From: Gracilimonas halophila
GTDB lineage: Bacteria > Bacteroidota > Rhodothermia > Balneolales > Balneolaceae
DNA: 64,000 nt
Assembly: GCF_042684365.1 (NCBI RefSeq)
Contig: NZ_JBHULI010000001.1
Span: forward strand, 1 to 64,000
Reading direction: 5' to 3'
Shown: piece by piece, positions 24,650-33,374 of the stretch
Layout of the letters: each line of letters begins with the position of its first letter
Numbering within the stretch: position 1 is the first letter of the stretch
Translations under genes and position numbers: made by a program
Notes under the pieces: model-generated
Seen by the model: only the letters and a program-made list of their open reading frames with translations
Database searches by the model: none
Told to the model about the DNA's origin: nothing

Positions 24650-26299
24650 TTATTTTAAAAACGGCAATTTTAGTTGATGCTCCTTCGCACAAGCCACAGC
24701 AATATCATAACCGGCATCGGCATGACGCATAACTCCGCTGGCAGGGTCGTTCCAAAGCACTCGCTCTAATCTTCGGTCGGCATCTTCGGTTCCGTCACAG
24801 ACGATCACAAGTCCTGCATGTTGTGAGAAGCCCATTCCCACACCACCACCATGGTGAAAGGAAACCCAGGTTGCCCCTGAAGAAGTATTCAGCAATGCAT
24901 TCAAGATCGGCCAGTCGGATACGGCATCAGAGCCGTCTTTCATTCCTTCCGTTTCGCGGTTAGGACTTGCCACTGAGCCTGAATCAAGGTGATCACGGCC
25001 GATAACTACCGGGGCTTTCAATTCTCCGGTACGCACCATTTCGTTGAAAGCCAGACCTAATTTGTGGCGCTGTCCCAGTCCCACCCAGCAAATGCGAGAA
25101 GGCAATCCCTGGAAATGAATTTGCTCTTTGGCCATATCCAGCCAGTTGTGAAGGTGAGGGTCATCCGGAATGAGTTCTTTTACTTTCTCATCGGTCTTAT
25201 AAATATCCTCAGGATCTCCCGAAAGTGCCACCCAGCGAAACGGGCCGATTCCCTTACAAAACAACGGACGAATATATTCCGGTACAAACCCGGGGATCTT
25301 AAAGGCATCTTTCACCCCTTCATCAAAAGCTTCCTGCCGGATGTTGTTCCCATAATCAAACACGGGAATATCCTGTTTCTGGAAATCCAGCATGGCACGA
25401 ACCTGGACGGCAATAGATCTTTTTGCTTGTTCAACTACTTCCTTAGGACTCGATTTCTGTTTGTCTTCCCATTCTTCCACACTCATTCCCAATGGTAAAT
25501 ATCCGTTCAAAGGATCATGGGCACTGGTTTGATCAGTAACAGCATCGGGTGTGATGTTCCGTTCTAATAATTTTGGGTAGATATCAGCTGCATTTCCATG
25601 TAAGCCAACAGTAACCGGTTTTTTATCCTGAACAGATCTTTGGATCATCTCAAGTGCCTCATCCAACGACGTAGCTTTTTTGTCCACATATCCGGTTCGA
25701 ATCCTGAAATCAATACGAGATTCTCTACACTCTACAGCCAGCATACTTGCGCCGGCCATTTTTGCAGCAAGGGGTTGAGCTCCGCCCATTCCTCCAAGTC
25801 CGCCCGTAAGAATCCATTTCCCTGACAAATCACCATTAAAATGCTTTTTTCCCATTGAAACAAACGTCTCATAGGTTCCCTGTACAATCCCCTGACTTCC
25901 GATATAGATCCACGAACCGGCGGTCATCTGACCGTACATCATCAGTCCTTTTTTGTCGAGTTCGTTGAAGTGATCCCAATTGGCCCATTTGGGAACAAGA
26001 TTAGAGTTGGCGATCAGAACACGGGGTGCATATTTGTGTGTTTTGAAGATCCCAACCGGCTTCCCGGATTGAACCAGCAAAGTTTCCTCATCACTCATAG
26101 ACTTCAGAGATGTCAGGATCTTATCAAAGCTTTCCCAGTTCCGGGCAGCCCGGCCTATCCCGCCATACACCACTAACTCTTCCGGTTTCTCGGCTACATC
26201 CGGATCGAGGTTGTTCTGGATCATCCGGAAAGGAGCTTCCGTCAGCCAGCTTTTGCAATTTAGTGTTGTTCCCGTTGGTGCCTTGATTGTTCTGGACAT
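24650..26299 (-). CDS. hutU: Urocanate hydratase
   Basis: A 549-residue NAD-dependent urocanase that turns urocanate into imidazolone-5-propionate. YGGIGRAARNWESFDKIL near the N-terminus, the NAD-binding GGLGGMGGAQPLAAKMAG and ICWVGLGQRHKLG are diagnostic. The frame is open for 23 further codons upstream, but the ATG at 26299 (MSRTIKAPTG) fits the family start. It heads hutU-hutI-hutG, with a palindrome 27-44 bases upstream that may be an operator. Confidence 0.96.
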   Translation of the reverse strand: MSRTIKAPTGTTLNCKSWLTEAPFRMIQNNLDPDVAEKPEELVVYGGIGRAARNWESFDKILTSLKSMSDEETLLVQSGKPVGIFKTHKYAPRVLIANSNLVPKWANWDHFNELDKKGLMMYGQMTAGSWIYIGSQGIVQGTYETFVSMGKKHFNGDLSGKWILTGGLGGMGGAQPLAAKMAGASMLAVECRESRIDFRIRTGYVDKKATSLDEALEMIQRSVQDKKPVTVGLHGNAADIYPKLLERNITPDAVTDQTSAHDPLNGYLPLGMSVEEWEDKQKSSPKEVVEQAKRSIAVQVRAMLDFQKQDIPVFDYGNNIRQEAFDEGVKDAFKIPGFVPEYIRPLFCKGIGPFRWVALSGDPEDIYKTDEKVKELIPDDPHLHNWLDMAKEQIHFQGLPSRICWVGLGQRHKLGLAFNEMVRTGELKAPVVIGRDHLDSGSVASPNRETEGMKDGSDAVSDWPILNALLNTSSGATWVSFHHGGGVGMGFSQHAGLVIVCDGTEDADRRLERVLWNDPASGVMRHADAGYDIAVACAKEHQLKLPFLK

Positions 26300-26325
26300 A
26301 GCATTCCTTTTATATTCTTGCAAAG

Positions 26326-26343
26326 TATTCCACTGCAGGAATA
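26326..26343 (-). promoter_or_regulatory. Candidate operator upstream of hutU
   Basis: A perfect inverted repeat TATTCC-ACTGCA-GGAATA lies 27 bases before the hutU ATG. On the minus strand a TTG sits just before it and TACTTTG just after, so it would lie between the -33 and -7 parts of a promoter, a typical repressor position. No regulator gene is adjacent. Confidence 0.4.
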
Positions 26344-26411
26344 TACAGCAAGTATCAGGAAAGCTCATCCTAAATTATTATACGGCAGAACGTAAACACA
26401 CTGTAACTCGA

Positions 26412-27395
26412 TCAATAAATCCGTTCAAGTCTCTTTGAGAGATTGACAAAAAATGAAAACGAGATAGCATAACTTGTTGTCGGCTGCAAACCATTTAGCT
26501 CTTGAGTAAGCGGAATTCTACCGTCAATATGTGCTGAATAGCGATCATTAATGCTGTAGCTAAGTTTACTTATATGGCTGACCCAATAACCACCTGTATT
26601 TGGCTGTGGCACTCCATTTCTCTTGTCAGAACTGGTAGATCTATATTGCAGTACCGCCGTGTATCCTATTTTTTCTCCCAAAGAAGTGCTCCCCCCTGCA
26701 GTTGTAATTAATTCATTCCCAAATTGATATATATCATTTGTACCAAATCTCTCTGAAGAACCCGTAAAGCGGTAAGAAGTTATTAAAAATAAATTCAGAG
26801 GAAATGAAGAATCAAAGCTTGAAGTTAGCTCTGACCAAACTATACCATCCCAAGCCCCGGTACCGGGTTGCATATCTGCATTCAGTAAAAAGCCATTATT
26901 TCGTATATCAAAACTACCTAAGGGAATTTTTAAGCCACTCCCAATGGTCGCTTGCAAAGAAGGGGGTTTGAGCCTGTTAAACAATTTATATTTTAGTAAT
27001 AAGAGTCCGTCTCCTACTCCGGATACGGTCAATGATTGTGGATTCTGAGTCTGAAGTCCTGTTTGGCGATATTTTCTCACATAAGTAAATGTACCGGAAA
27101 GTGACAGCTTCGCTGACAATCCATAATGGACTTCCAGGAGGGTCGATTGGGTAGTTCTAAAAGTACTTTCATTCTCCACCAGTTCTCCATTTACATACAA
27201 TCTTGAGATATCGTGATACTCATGTGATAGCCCAATCAACAGATCTCCACCAAACACAGGGGCACTGCTTTGAGCACCAAGCAAGGGAGCTCCTGCACAG
27301 CTACAGGTTTGGGCTGTACCTTTAGAGGAAAAGAAAGCAACTATCCAAACTGTCAATAAAAGATATTTTGTGGCCTGTTCTAATATCATTAGCAT
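26412..27395 (-). CDS. Outer-membrane beta-barrel-like protein with an N-terminal Cys motif
   Basis: About 327 residues, exported. A signal peptide ends near SSKGTAQ and the mature protein starts with TCSCAGAPLLGAQS, a CxC motif. The rest alternates short beta-type segments and ends in Tyr (LSKRLERIY), as in outer-membrane barrels; some segments look like proteins annotated simply as transporter in Bacteroidota. The ATG at 27395 follows a TTG; another ATG is two codons on. It is the downstream partner of the DUF3179 lipoprotein (19-base gap), so they probably work together; the role is unknown. Confidence 0.6.
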   Translation of the reverse strand: MLMILEQATKYLLLTVWIVAFFSSKGTAQTCSCAGAPLLGAQSSAPVFGGDLLIGLSHEYHDISRLYVNGELVENESTFRTTQSTLLEVHYGLSAKLSLSGTFTYVRKYRQTGLQTQNPQSLTVSGVGDGLLLLKYKLFNRLKPPSLQATIGSGLKIPLGSFDIRNNGFLLNADMQPGTGAWDGIVWSELTSSFDSSFPLNLFLITSYRFTGSSERFGTNDIYQFGNELITTAGGSTSLGEKIGYTAVLQYRSTSSDKRNGVPQPNTGGYWVSHISKLSYSINDRYSAHIDGRIPLTQELNGLQPTTSYAISFSFFVNLSKRLERIY

Positions 27396-27414
27396 CAAAT
27401 AATTATGCTTTATA

Positions 27415-28503
27415 CTAAAATCTGTTTATCTCAGGAAAGTTGAAGAAATCAGCCCAGGCAAACCAATAAGCATTGTAACCACCGGTATGGTTTAGTTTCT
27501 CTCCTTTGCGTGGGCCACTCACCGCTTCCCCAAAAATATTCCATTGATTGCCTTCCTGATCTTCCGCAATTACAGGTAAATCTTCACTCACGGGTTCGAA
27601 CTCAAGTTCTGTACCGTCCGAAAGCGTTCTGAAAAAAGAAACGGCCACTTTCATCTCGGAGCTCCCCACAATAAGTATTTTCTCCCCTTCAAAGTTATCG
27701 TTTATGACTTGTAACTGTGAGTCAAAGAGTGATATTGGATAAACTTTAGAAACAAATCCAATATTAATACCATGTACTAATGTCTTTCGATCCAACCTTT
27801 CATCTTCCTGATAGATTGGGAAAAGAATCCTTGAACTATTAGTGGGATAATCTTCACCGTATAGATACTTATCATAATTGCGACTGAATCCTGTATTTGT
27901 GTTTAAAACTTCAGAATCTGGAAATGCTTCTTTCCAGCTTCCCCAAGTCATTTCAACAACCTTCACAGTAGATATGTCCAAACCTTTAAGGTCTCCATTT
28001 ACACTTTTATTAAGCATTTGTGACCATCGGCTGCCCGTGTTGCGATCGTAAGGAATTAGGTTGTTTTTATGTATTAACCCTGACACTCCAAATTCAGTAA
28101 CCTCTCCATTAATGGTACGTTCCCACCCTATACCTGATCCGGTAAGTGGACAAAAAGTCAGTGCAATGGGAATTCCACCTACTTCATCGTTAACAATTTC
28201 ATGGTAATAAAGGATTACATGTGGATAGGCCTTTATAACATCTCCAACTTTAACACCCACCACAAGCTCCCAGTCTTCTAAAAATGTAGTTTCTGAAACG
28301 GAACTAAATTCTGGACGATCAATAGAAGGTATACCATCCTGATCCGGCCCACCATCAACTACTTGCTGACAAGGGATAAGCCAATTTCCACCACTACAGT
28401 CTTGCCCTTCAAATTCAGTCTCGGGATCGGAGTCTGTTACCTTATCGCAAGAAACAACACTTAACGTGAAAAAAATAATAAGAGAAAATGAAATAGATTT
28501 CAT
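27415..28503 (-). CDS. DUF3179 domain lipoprotein
   Basis: A 362-residue lipoprotein: signal peptide with lipobox LSVVSC near residue 19, then the DUF3179 domain with GGPDQDGIPSIDRPEF, VIKAYPHVILYYHEIVNDEVGG, LTFCPLTGSGIGWER and the GSRWSQMLNKSVNGD stretch. No biochemical function is established for this family. It is co-transcribed with the barrel-like protein downstream. A decayed copy of the same family lies at 31390-31658. Confidence 0.85.
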   Translation of the reverse strand: MKSISFSLIIFFTLSVVSCDKVTDSDPETEFEGQDCSGGNWLIPCQQVVDGGPDQDGIPSIDRPEFSSVSETTFLEDWELVVGVKVGDVIKAYPHVILYYHEIVNDEVGGIPIALTFCPLTGSGIGWERTINGEVTEFGVSGLIHKNNLIPYDRNTGSRWSQMLNKSVNGDLKGLDISTVKVVEMTWGSWKEAFPDSEVLNTNTGFSRNYDKYLYGEDYPTNSSRILFPIYQEDERLDRKTLVHGINIGFVSKVYPISLFDSQLQVINDNFEGEKILIVGSSEMKVAVSFFRTLSDGTELEFEPVSEDLPVIAEDQEGNQWNIFGEAVSGPRKGEKLNHTGGYNAYWFAWADFFNFPEINRF

Positions 28504-28673
28504 AGTTGATTAGCTAAATAATAACCTTTCCGTTAAGACTTTTTGAACATTACATCATTTACATTGCTAGACTTACTACATTAAAGACGATTTTACTTTA
28601 AGTATTCTTACTTTTTACAAATCGGAGACCTTCATTCCCCTCTATTAAATAACTGAATTATTTTCAGGGTAAT

Positions 28674-28706
28674 AAAAAAACCCGATTGATTCTACAACCG
28701 GGTTTT
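28674..28706 (-). terminator. Rho-independent terminator after the AhpD-like gene
   Basis: AAAACCCG (28677-28684) and CGGGTTTT (28699-28706) form an 8-bp stem; on the minus strand the stem is followed by a run of seven T. It lies 27 bases beyond the stop of the carboxymuconolactone-decarboxylase-family gene. Confidence 0.8.
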
Positions 28707-28732
28707 ACCATTAAAAAGCATGGAGTTGATAT

Positions 28733-29290
28733 TTACGTCATTTCAAACTCTACTGCTTCAGATTGGAAAGCCTCATCAAGAGGTGTACCTGCAATATGAT
28801 TTGTGTAATTACTGATCGTTTTCAGTGCAATTATCAGGTTTATTTCCAACATATTTTGTTTAGTGTAGCCGGCATCTATAAATGCCTGAAGTTCAGATGC
28901 TTCAACATGGCCTCGCTGCTCTACAGCAGTTCTAACGTATTTAACCAAAGCATTCAACTTCGCATCCGGTACAGGATCTCCGTTTTTTACAGCGTTTACA
29001 ACAGCTTCATCTGTATCCAACTGGTTTTTGAGAATTGTTGAGTGAATAGCTGAGCAGTAATGGCACTGGTTTTCAATACTCACTGCCAATATTGCCAATT
29101 GTTGTTCTTTTGGCGAAAAACTTGTTTGCCCCACGATCTCATCCAGTTTCAAATAGCCCTCAAGCACGGCAGGTGCTTCAGCGAATTCACCTAATAAATT
29201 TGGCACGAAACCGAATTTTTCTTTTGCTCCTTTTAAAAATGGTTTTGCTTTTTCCGGTGCGTTTTCAGCGTTATAAATAGTAAAGTCCAT
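28733..29290 (-). CDS. Carboxymuconolactone decarboxylase / AhpD-like family protein
   Basis: A 185-residue cytosolic protein of the AhpD-like fold. The redox signature QCHYCSAIHSTIL near residues 92-104 holds the CxxC plus His of alkylhydroperoxidase cores, so peroxide reduction is likely. The surrounding helices (FSPKEQQLAILAVSIE, and the C-terminal YTKQNMLEINLIIALKTISNY) fit the family. It is monocistronic, with its own terminator; no OxyR or AhpC is next to it. Confidence 0.87.
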   Translation of the reverse strand: MDFTIYNAENAPEKAKPFLKGAKEKFGFVPNLLGEFAEAPAVLEGYLKLDEIVGQTSFSPKEQQLAILAVSIENQCHYCSAIHSTILKNQLDTDEAVVNAVKNGDPVPDAKLNALVKYVRTAVEQRGHVEASELQAFIDAGYTKQNMLEINLIIALKTISNYTNHIAGTPLDEAFQSEAVEFEMT

Positions 29291-29438
29291 ATCGTTAGTC
29301 TTTGTTTTAATAATAATTGTTCAACTTAGTTTTAAATACTACACCATATTGATGCAGCGTAACAAGGATGTATTACTTGATTCCTCCACATATAAGACTT
29401 ATTGACTATATAGAGTTTTCCTATCTCTCAACGAACTT

Positions 29439-29542
29439 AAACTCTGCGCAACTCAGCGATACATCCCCGTACCTCTGCGAGAAAGAAAGAGGCATGTACA
29501 GGGAAAGGAGCGGATCTAGAGTTTTAGTTTAACGCAGAGTTT
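29439..29542. repeat. Intergenic inverted repeat of the CTCTGCG/CGCAGAG type
   Basis: AAACTCTGCG (29439-29448) and CGCAGAGTTT (29533-29542) form perfect 10-bp arms about 84 bases apart, with further partial copies CTCTGCGAG (29473) and CGCAGAGTT (29543). It fills most of the 284-base gap between the AhpD-like gene and the hydrolase. It looks like a dispersed, mobile-like intergenic element; a genome search for copies would show it. Confidence 0.5.
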
Positions 29543-29574
29543 CGCAGAGTTAGGCGCGGTGTTTCGCTGATAGA

Positions 29575-30333
29575 CTAGAAGTACCTCTTCACCCAGGCAG
29601 CGGCAACGGAACCTACATAGGCGGCATCGTCGAGATTAGACAGCAGGTGATCTGCATCATCCAGAGATATAAAGCTTTTGGGGTGCCTGGCTAATTTATA
29701 GATGTGAGCTGCATTTTCAATTCCAACAGTTTGGTCAATCGGGGAGTGAAAGATCAGAAGGGGTTTATCCAAACCCTCGATGATACGATTCATATTCTGC
29801 TCTTTCAGATCATCCAGAAACTGTTTCTTTATGGTAAAGTCACGACCGGCAAGCCGCACTCTTGCTTTACCATTTGCTTCGATTTCTTCTTTCTTATCAA
29901 GTAATAAGTGGGTTACATGATCGGGACTGCACGGTGCCGCTATGGTTGTGACAGCTTCAACAGATGTAATTTTATGAGCAGCTTGAAGTACAGCAGCCCC
30001 GCCCAATGAATGACCGATGAGCATTCGCGGGCTTTCCCATTCTTTTTCCATATAGTTTGCAGCAGCTATAAGATCTTCAATATTGGATGAGAAATTGGTA
30101 TCTGAAAAATCGCCTTCACTTTCACCAAGACCTGTAAAATCAAATCGAAAAACGCCCATCCCCTCCTCCGAAAGTGTCCGACTGATCTCACCTAGTGCCT
30201 TTAAGTTCTTACTGCAGGTAAAACAGTGAGCAAAAAGGACTGCTCCTTTTGTAACTCCATTATCGGGTTCATCAATTCGGGCGGATAGTTTCGCACCTTG
30301 ACTACCCGGAAATTCAATTTTTCTGCTGTTCAT
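29575..30333 (-). CDS. Alpha/beta hydrolase
   Basis: A 252-residue single-domain serine hydrolase. Visible parts are the FAHCFTCSKN oxyanion segment, FRFDFTGLGESEGDFSD, the nucleophile elbow LIGHSLGGAAVLQAA with Ser near 113, the Asp in FHSPIDQTVGIENA near 202-215 and a His in DDADHLLSN near 229-236. In many bacteria this hydrolase is fused to or next to an OsmC domain; none is here. It follows the anti-sigma gene by seven bases and so may belong to the sigma operon. Substrate unknown. Confidence 0.85.
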   Translation of the reverse strand: MNSRKIEFPGSQGAKLSARIDEPDNGVTKGAVLFAHCFTCSKNLKALGEISRTLSEEGMGVFRFDFTGLGESEGDFSDTNFSSNIEDLIAAANYMEKEWESPRMLIGHSLGGAAVLQAAHKITSVEAVTTIAAPCSPDHVTHLLLDKKEEIEANGKARVRLAGRDFTIKKQFLDDLKEQNMNRIIEGLDKPLLIFHSPIDQTVGIENAAHIYKLARHPKSFISLDDADHLLSNLDDAAYVGSVAAAWVKRYF

Positions 30334-30340
30334 TACTCTC

Positions 30341-30589
30341 TTAATTATTAGGGAAATTCAGTGCCTTCAAAGCTTCAAGTAAAGCCTGATATTCTTGCCG
30401 GCATTCACCGCAATTATCAAGATGCTCCTTTACCAGTGGCATAGCTTGCTCCGGGGATTTTCCTTTCAATTCCATCTCAGCAAATTCATGCAATTCATCA
30501 AAACATTCATCGCAACCGATCTCTCCTTCGTGAGTTGCTGGCAATTTACTGATCAACATTTTCAATACGTCTGTGTTCAATTTCATCAT
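30341..30589 (-). CDS. Probable zinc-binding anti-sigma factor
   Basis: A small soluble protein of about 82 residues. It has CDECFDELHEF and the ZAS-type motif HLDNCGECRQEY (HxxxCxxC), which holds zinc in redox-sensing anti-sigma factors. No membrane span is present. It lies 44 bases after the sigma factor gene, in the usual order sigma then anti-sigma. The ATG at 30589 (or 30586) is preferred over a TTG at 30601. Release by thiol oxidation is plausible but inferred. Confidence 0.75.
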   Translation of the reverse strand: MMKLNTDVLKMLISKLPATHEGEIGCDECFDELHEFAEMELKGKSPEQAMPLVKEHLDNCGECRQEYQALLEALKALNFPNN

Positions 30590-30633
30590 ATTGTTATTCA
30601 ATCTCTGGTTAGATGCTTCAAGTTTTATACTTC

Positions 30634-31281
30634 TTACATTTCCAGTAAAATTTCCTCCGGATCTATTCCTTCGATCTCTAGTCGATTTTTCAATTTCAGT
30701 CGCGCATCATGCACTAACTTATAGATCGCATTCCGATTACTGTCCATCATTTCGGCAACTACGGTCATTGGGATCTGATCGATCATAAGATGCTGTAACA
30801 CCTTTTGCTGATTATCGGTAAGTTCCTCTTCCATGATCTTCATGACCTTTTGCACGAGCATCGACTCGTGAGTAACCTGATCCGGCCCCGCCTGTTCATG
30901 TTCAATTTCCACTGCTTGTTTTTCATCCGGATCGTAACTACTGTACTGTTCCAGAGAAATATCTTTATACCGTTTTTTGCGCAGTTCAGAATACCCCTCC
31001 CTCACGGCCACCTTCATAGCCCATGTTGTGAACTTACTCTCTCCCCTGAAGGTTTCAAGCTTATCCAGGATCTTGAGAACAGAATCCTGTGTAATGTCTT
31101 CTACAAAATCATTAAGGTCTCTCTTCACATATTTATATAGCGAGCTTCGTAATCCAATTACCAAATGATTTCTGAGAGCCTCGATAGCAACTTCATCGGG
31201 GGGTGGGCTCAAACTTTCGATCCATTCTTCATTTGAGTAAGACCGCGAGCTCTTACCACGTCTTTTAAACCAGTTAAGCAT
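30634..31281 (-). CDS. ECF-type RNA polymerase sigma factor
   Basis: A 215-residue sigma-70 family factor. Region 2 spans roughly 45-110 (DFVEDITQDSVLKILDKL, FRGESKFTTWAMKVAVREGY) and region 4 about 150-205 (LTDNQQKVLQHLMIDQIPM, MDSNRNAIYKLVHDARLKLK). It has an N-terminal basic extension. With the downstream ZAS protein it forms a likely stress-response pair that may also drive the hydrolase and AhpD-like genes on the same strand. Regulon unknown. Confidence 0.9.
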   Translation of the reverse strand: MLNWFKRRGKSSRSYSNEEWIESLSPPPDEVAIEALRNHLVIGLRSSLYKYVKRDLNDFVEDITQDSVLKILDKLETFRGESKFTTWAMKVAVREGYSELRKKRYKDISLEQYSSYDPDEKQAVEIEHEQAGPDQVTHESMLVQKVMKIMEEELTDNQQKVLQHLMIDQIPMTVVAEMMDSNRNAIYKLVHDARLKLKNRLEIEGIDPEEILLEM

Positions 31282-31389
31282 TTAAAAATAGTTTCAGGTT
31301 AAATTTTACTTAATAATAAATACCATGGGAACTTGTATTTTGAAACACACCATGCTTCCGTTAATTCTTTACTGCTATTTATGGTTTGA

Positions 31390-31658
31390 AGCACTTCCTC
31401 TACAGCCAGACAACAATTTAGGGGATGGGATACTAATTTCACAGAAAAGAGTATTCATCTTAATGAATTTAAATCCGGTGGACCGCCAAAAGATGGGATT
31501 CCGTCCATTGACGATCCCACTCTTATTACTCAAAAAGAAGCTGATTCATGGTTAACTTGCTCTGGCCCGTTATTTCATTTCAGTTAAATGATGCAGCCCA
31601 TGCTTATTCTTAGCATACAACTTCCAGGCTGATATGGTTTATTAACAGTTTAATTTAG
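31390..31658 (+). pseudogene. Decayed DUF3179 gene remnant
   Basis: This 379-base gap holds no intact gene, but a broken DUF3179 reading can be followed. From 31423 one frame reads GWDTNFTEKSIHLNEFKSGG then PPKDGIPSIDDPTLI and ADSWL; at about 31560 the match moves to another frame reading PVISFQLNDAAHAYS, an in-frame stop at 31611-31613, and then LIWFINS, which line up with the family pattern PVI-AYP-ILIWHEIVND. Only the first 90 or so residues remain. The intact paralogue at 27415-28503 shows the same GGP-DGIPSID motif. Confidence 0.75.
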
Positions 31659-31660
31659 GA

Positions 31661-32458
31661 TCAGATATCCTGATAATTTCCAAGTTCCAATGTCCAGTCA
31701 TATTCCTTATATGAAATGGATGGATCTACATTTTCAGGGATAATATCGTACTCCTTGAGCATTTGAATAGCACCTGAAGGTCCTCCAAAATCGGCCCTGA
31801 ACCAGCTCATGAGCTTATTTACTTCCACTTCATTTTCTTCCGGATAGTAATCCGTAGTCTGTTCAAGATAATTCTTAGTAGTGATATCAAGCTGTTCATC
31901 CACCCTATCCGGATCAAAAACGGCGATGAAGGGACAACTTGCCGCTCCACAATTGAGTGCAAAGTGGATCCGGGGATCAACTTCATTCCACCAAAAGCGT
32001 TTTACAAAATCATCCACAAACCATTGATCCAGGTACCCCAGAGAAAGTTTGATCTTGGAACGACGCATAATTCCGTGTTCGATATCATCAAAGCTCAACT
32101 CTTTCCCTGCAATCACCACTTGAGGTGAGGTAAAGAAATTGTACCCAAACCAACTGTTACGGTCTTCAAAAAGCTCGGGATCTTCCAGCAGCAGAATTTG
32201 CACATAAGCGTTGTAAATATTCAGCCTGAATGCTTTTTTCTCAGCTTCTGTTTCCAGGTCGTTATATAGCTCATCCTCTGAAACAGAAGCCAGTCTTTGA
32301 GTAATGGGTTCAACCTCATCCCCATCCCGAACTGCTCTTACCAACTCCATAGAAAGTTCAGTGTAGCTCACTTTATCAAAAGAATCCTGTTTCACCTGTA
32401 CATCTGAATTTGGGACTCCAAAATGTATTATCAATCCAAATAAAATTATTAATATCAT
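31661..32458 (-). CDS. DUF547 domain protein, exported or membrane-anchored
   Basis: A 265-residue protein. A hydrophobic N-terminal segment (MILIILFGLIIHFGV) suggests a signal or anchor, and the body is DUF547: RLNIYNAYVQILLLE near 78-92, IEHGIMRRSKIKLSLGY and the signature DPRIHFALNCGAASCPFIAV near 161-180 with conserved Cys residues. The family has no established biochemical activity, though a thiol-protease-like fold has been discussed. It sits on the strand opposite to the damaged genes that flank it on both sides. Confidence 0.83.
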   Translation of the reverse strand: MILIILFGLIIHFGVPNSDVQVKQDSFDKVSYTELSMELVRAVRDGDEVEPITQRLASVSEDELYNDLETEAEKKAFRLNIYNAYVQILLLEDPELFEDRNSWFGYNFFTSPQVVIAGKELSFDDIEHGIMRRSKIKLSLGYLDQWFVDDFVKRFWWNEVDPRIHFALNCGAASCPFIAVFDPDRVDEQLDITTKNYLEQTTDYYPEENEVEVNKLMSWFRADFGGPSGAIQMLKEYDIIPENVDPSISYKEYDWTLELGNYQDI

Positions 32459-32593
32459 GTTAGTAATGTATCGAATTTATAGTTGGACGGGACAAAGCCG
32501 GTGTATCTTACATGCTGATTCGTAAGTTTTTTCATCTCCAACCATCCAATCATAAGGTATATACGTAGTAAACATGAAATAGGATGGATTCTC

Positions 32594-33363
32594 ATGAAAT
32601 ATTTATCAGCGCAATTACTAAAACTACTTTTATTGCTACTGTTCTTTCAGCTTATTCCGGATACATGTTTATCGCAGGAACCGATACTTCTGAATGCTGA
32701 CAGCACCGATCAGTTTGTGCTGGATCCTGCTGATTTTGATCCTAATGATGAAAATGCCCGAATTCTTCGCCATGAACCTTTTGGCAGGAAAAAAGAAGCT
32801 GTTTATGAACGCGAAAGAAAGATGGAACGCCGGTCATAAAAGCAACAAGTGATCAGGCTATATCAAGTGTGACAACACCTCTAAGAGCCGATCCATTTGA
32901 ATTCAGCTATCTTGAGTGGGAATGGAAGATCGAGAAAGTACTTGAATCGGGAGATCTGACTAAGAAAAGCGGTGATGACTTTGTTGCCCGTATCTACGTT
33001 ACTTTCGACTACCCGGTAAGCGAACTTCCTTTTGGACAAAAGTTGAAATATCGGGCGTATAAAGCTTTCACTTCCTTTGATATTCCCCTTCGTTCCTTAA
33101 ATTATGTATGGGCCAGCAAGGAAGATATTGGAACGATCACGGAGAGTCCTTTTACAAATTGGGTGCAATATATTGTAGTGAACTCCGGAAATGAAGAAGC
33201 CGAAGAATGGACTTCCCTAAAACGAAATATTGTAGAAGACTACCGGGAAGCATTTGGAGAAGACCCACGGCAAATTACCGGGATCACTATCATGACCGAC
33301 TCTGATAATACTGAAGAATCTACTAAGGCCTGGTTTGGCGCGATCACCCTTTCTAAGGAATAA
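32594..33363 (+). pseudogene. DUF3047 domain protein, split by a frameshift
   Basis: Two adjacent frames make one gene. The first (32594-32839) gives a signal peptide (MKYLSAQLLKLLLLLLFFQL) and about 60 residues. The second is open from 32809 and reads KKDGTPVIKATSDQAISSV, then LEWEWKIEKVLESGDLTKKS and a normal DUF3047 C-terminus to 33363, including TITESPFTNWVQYIVVNSG. The frames join best by adding one base in the purine run GCGAAAGAAAGATGG near 32811-32824. The whole would be about 255 residues, a normal length for this family of unknown function. A sequencing error, recent mutation or programmed shift are all possible. Confidence 0.75.
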
Positions 33364-33374
33364 ATAAATCACGT

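Noticed and set aside
29439..29542. Repeat-rich gap as a CRISPR array
   Set aside because: The repeats are inverted and irregular with no spacer pattern and no cas genes in the window.
31325..31555. 76-residue plus-strand open frame in the 31.3 kb gap
   Set aside because: It reads across the DUF3179 remnant in the wrong frame; the family match is in the other two frames.
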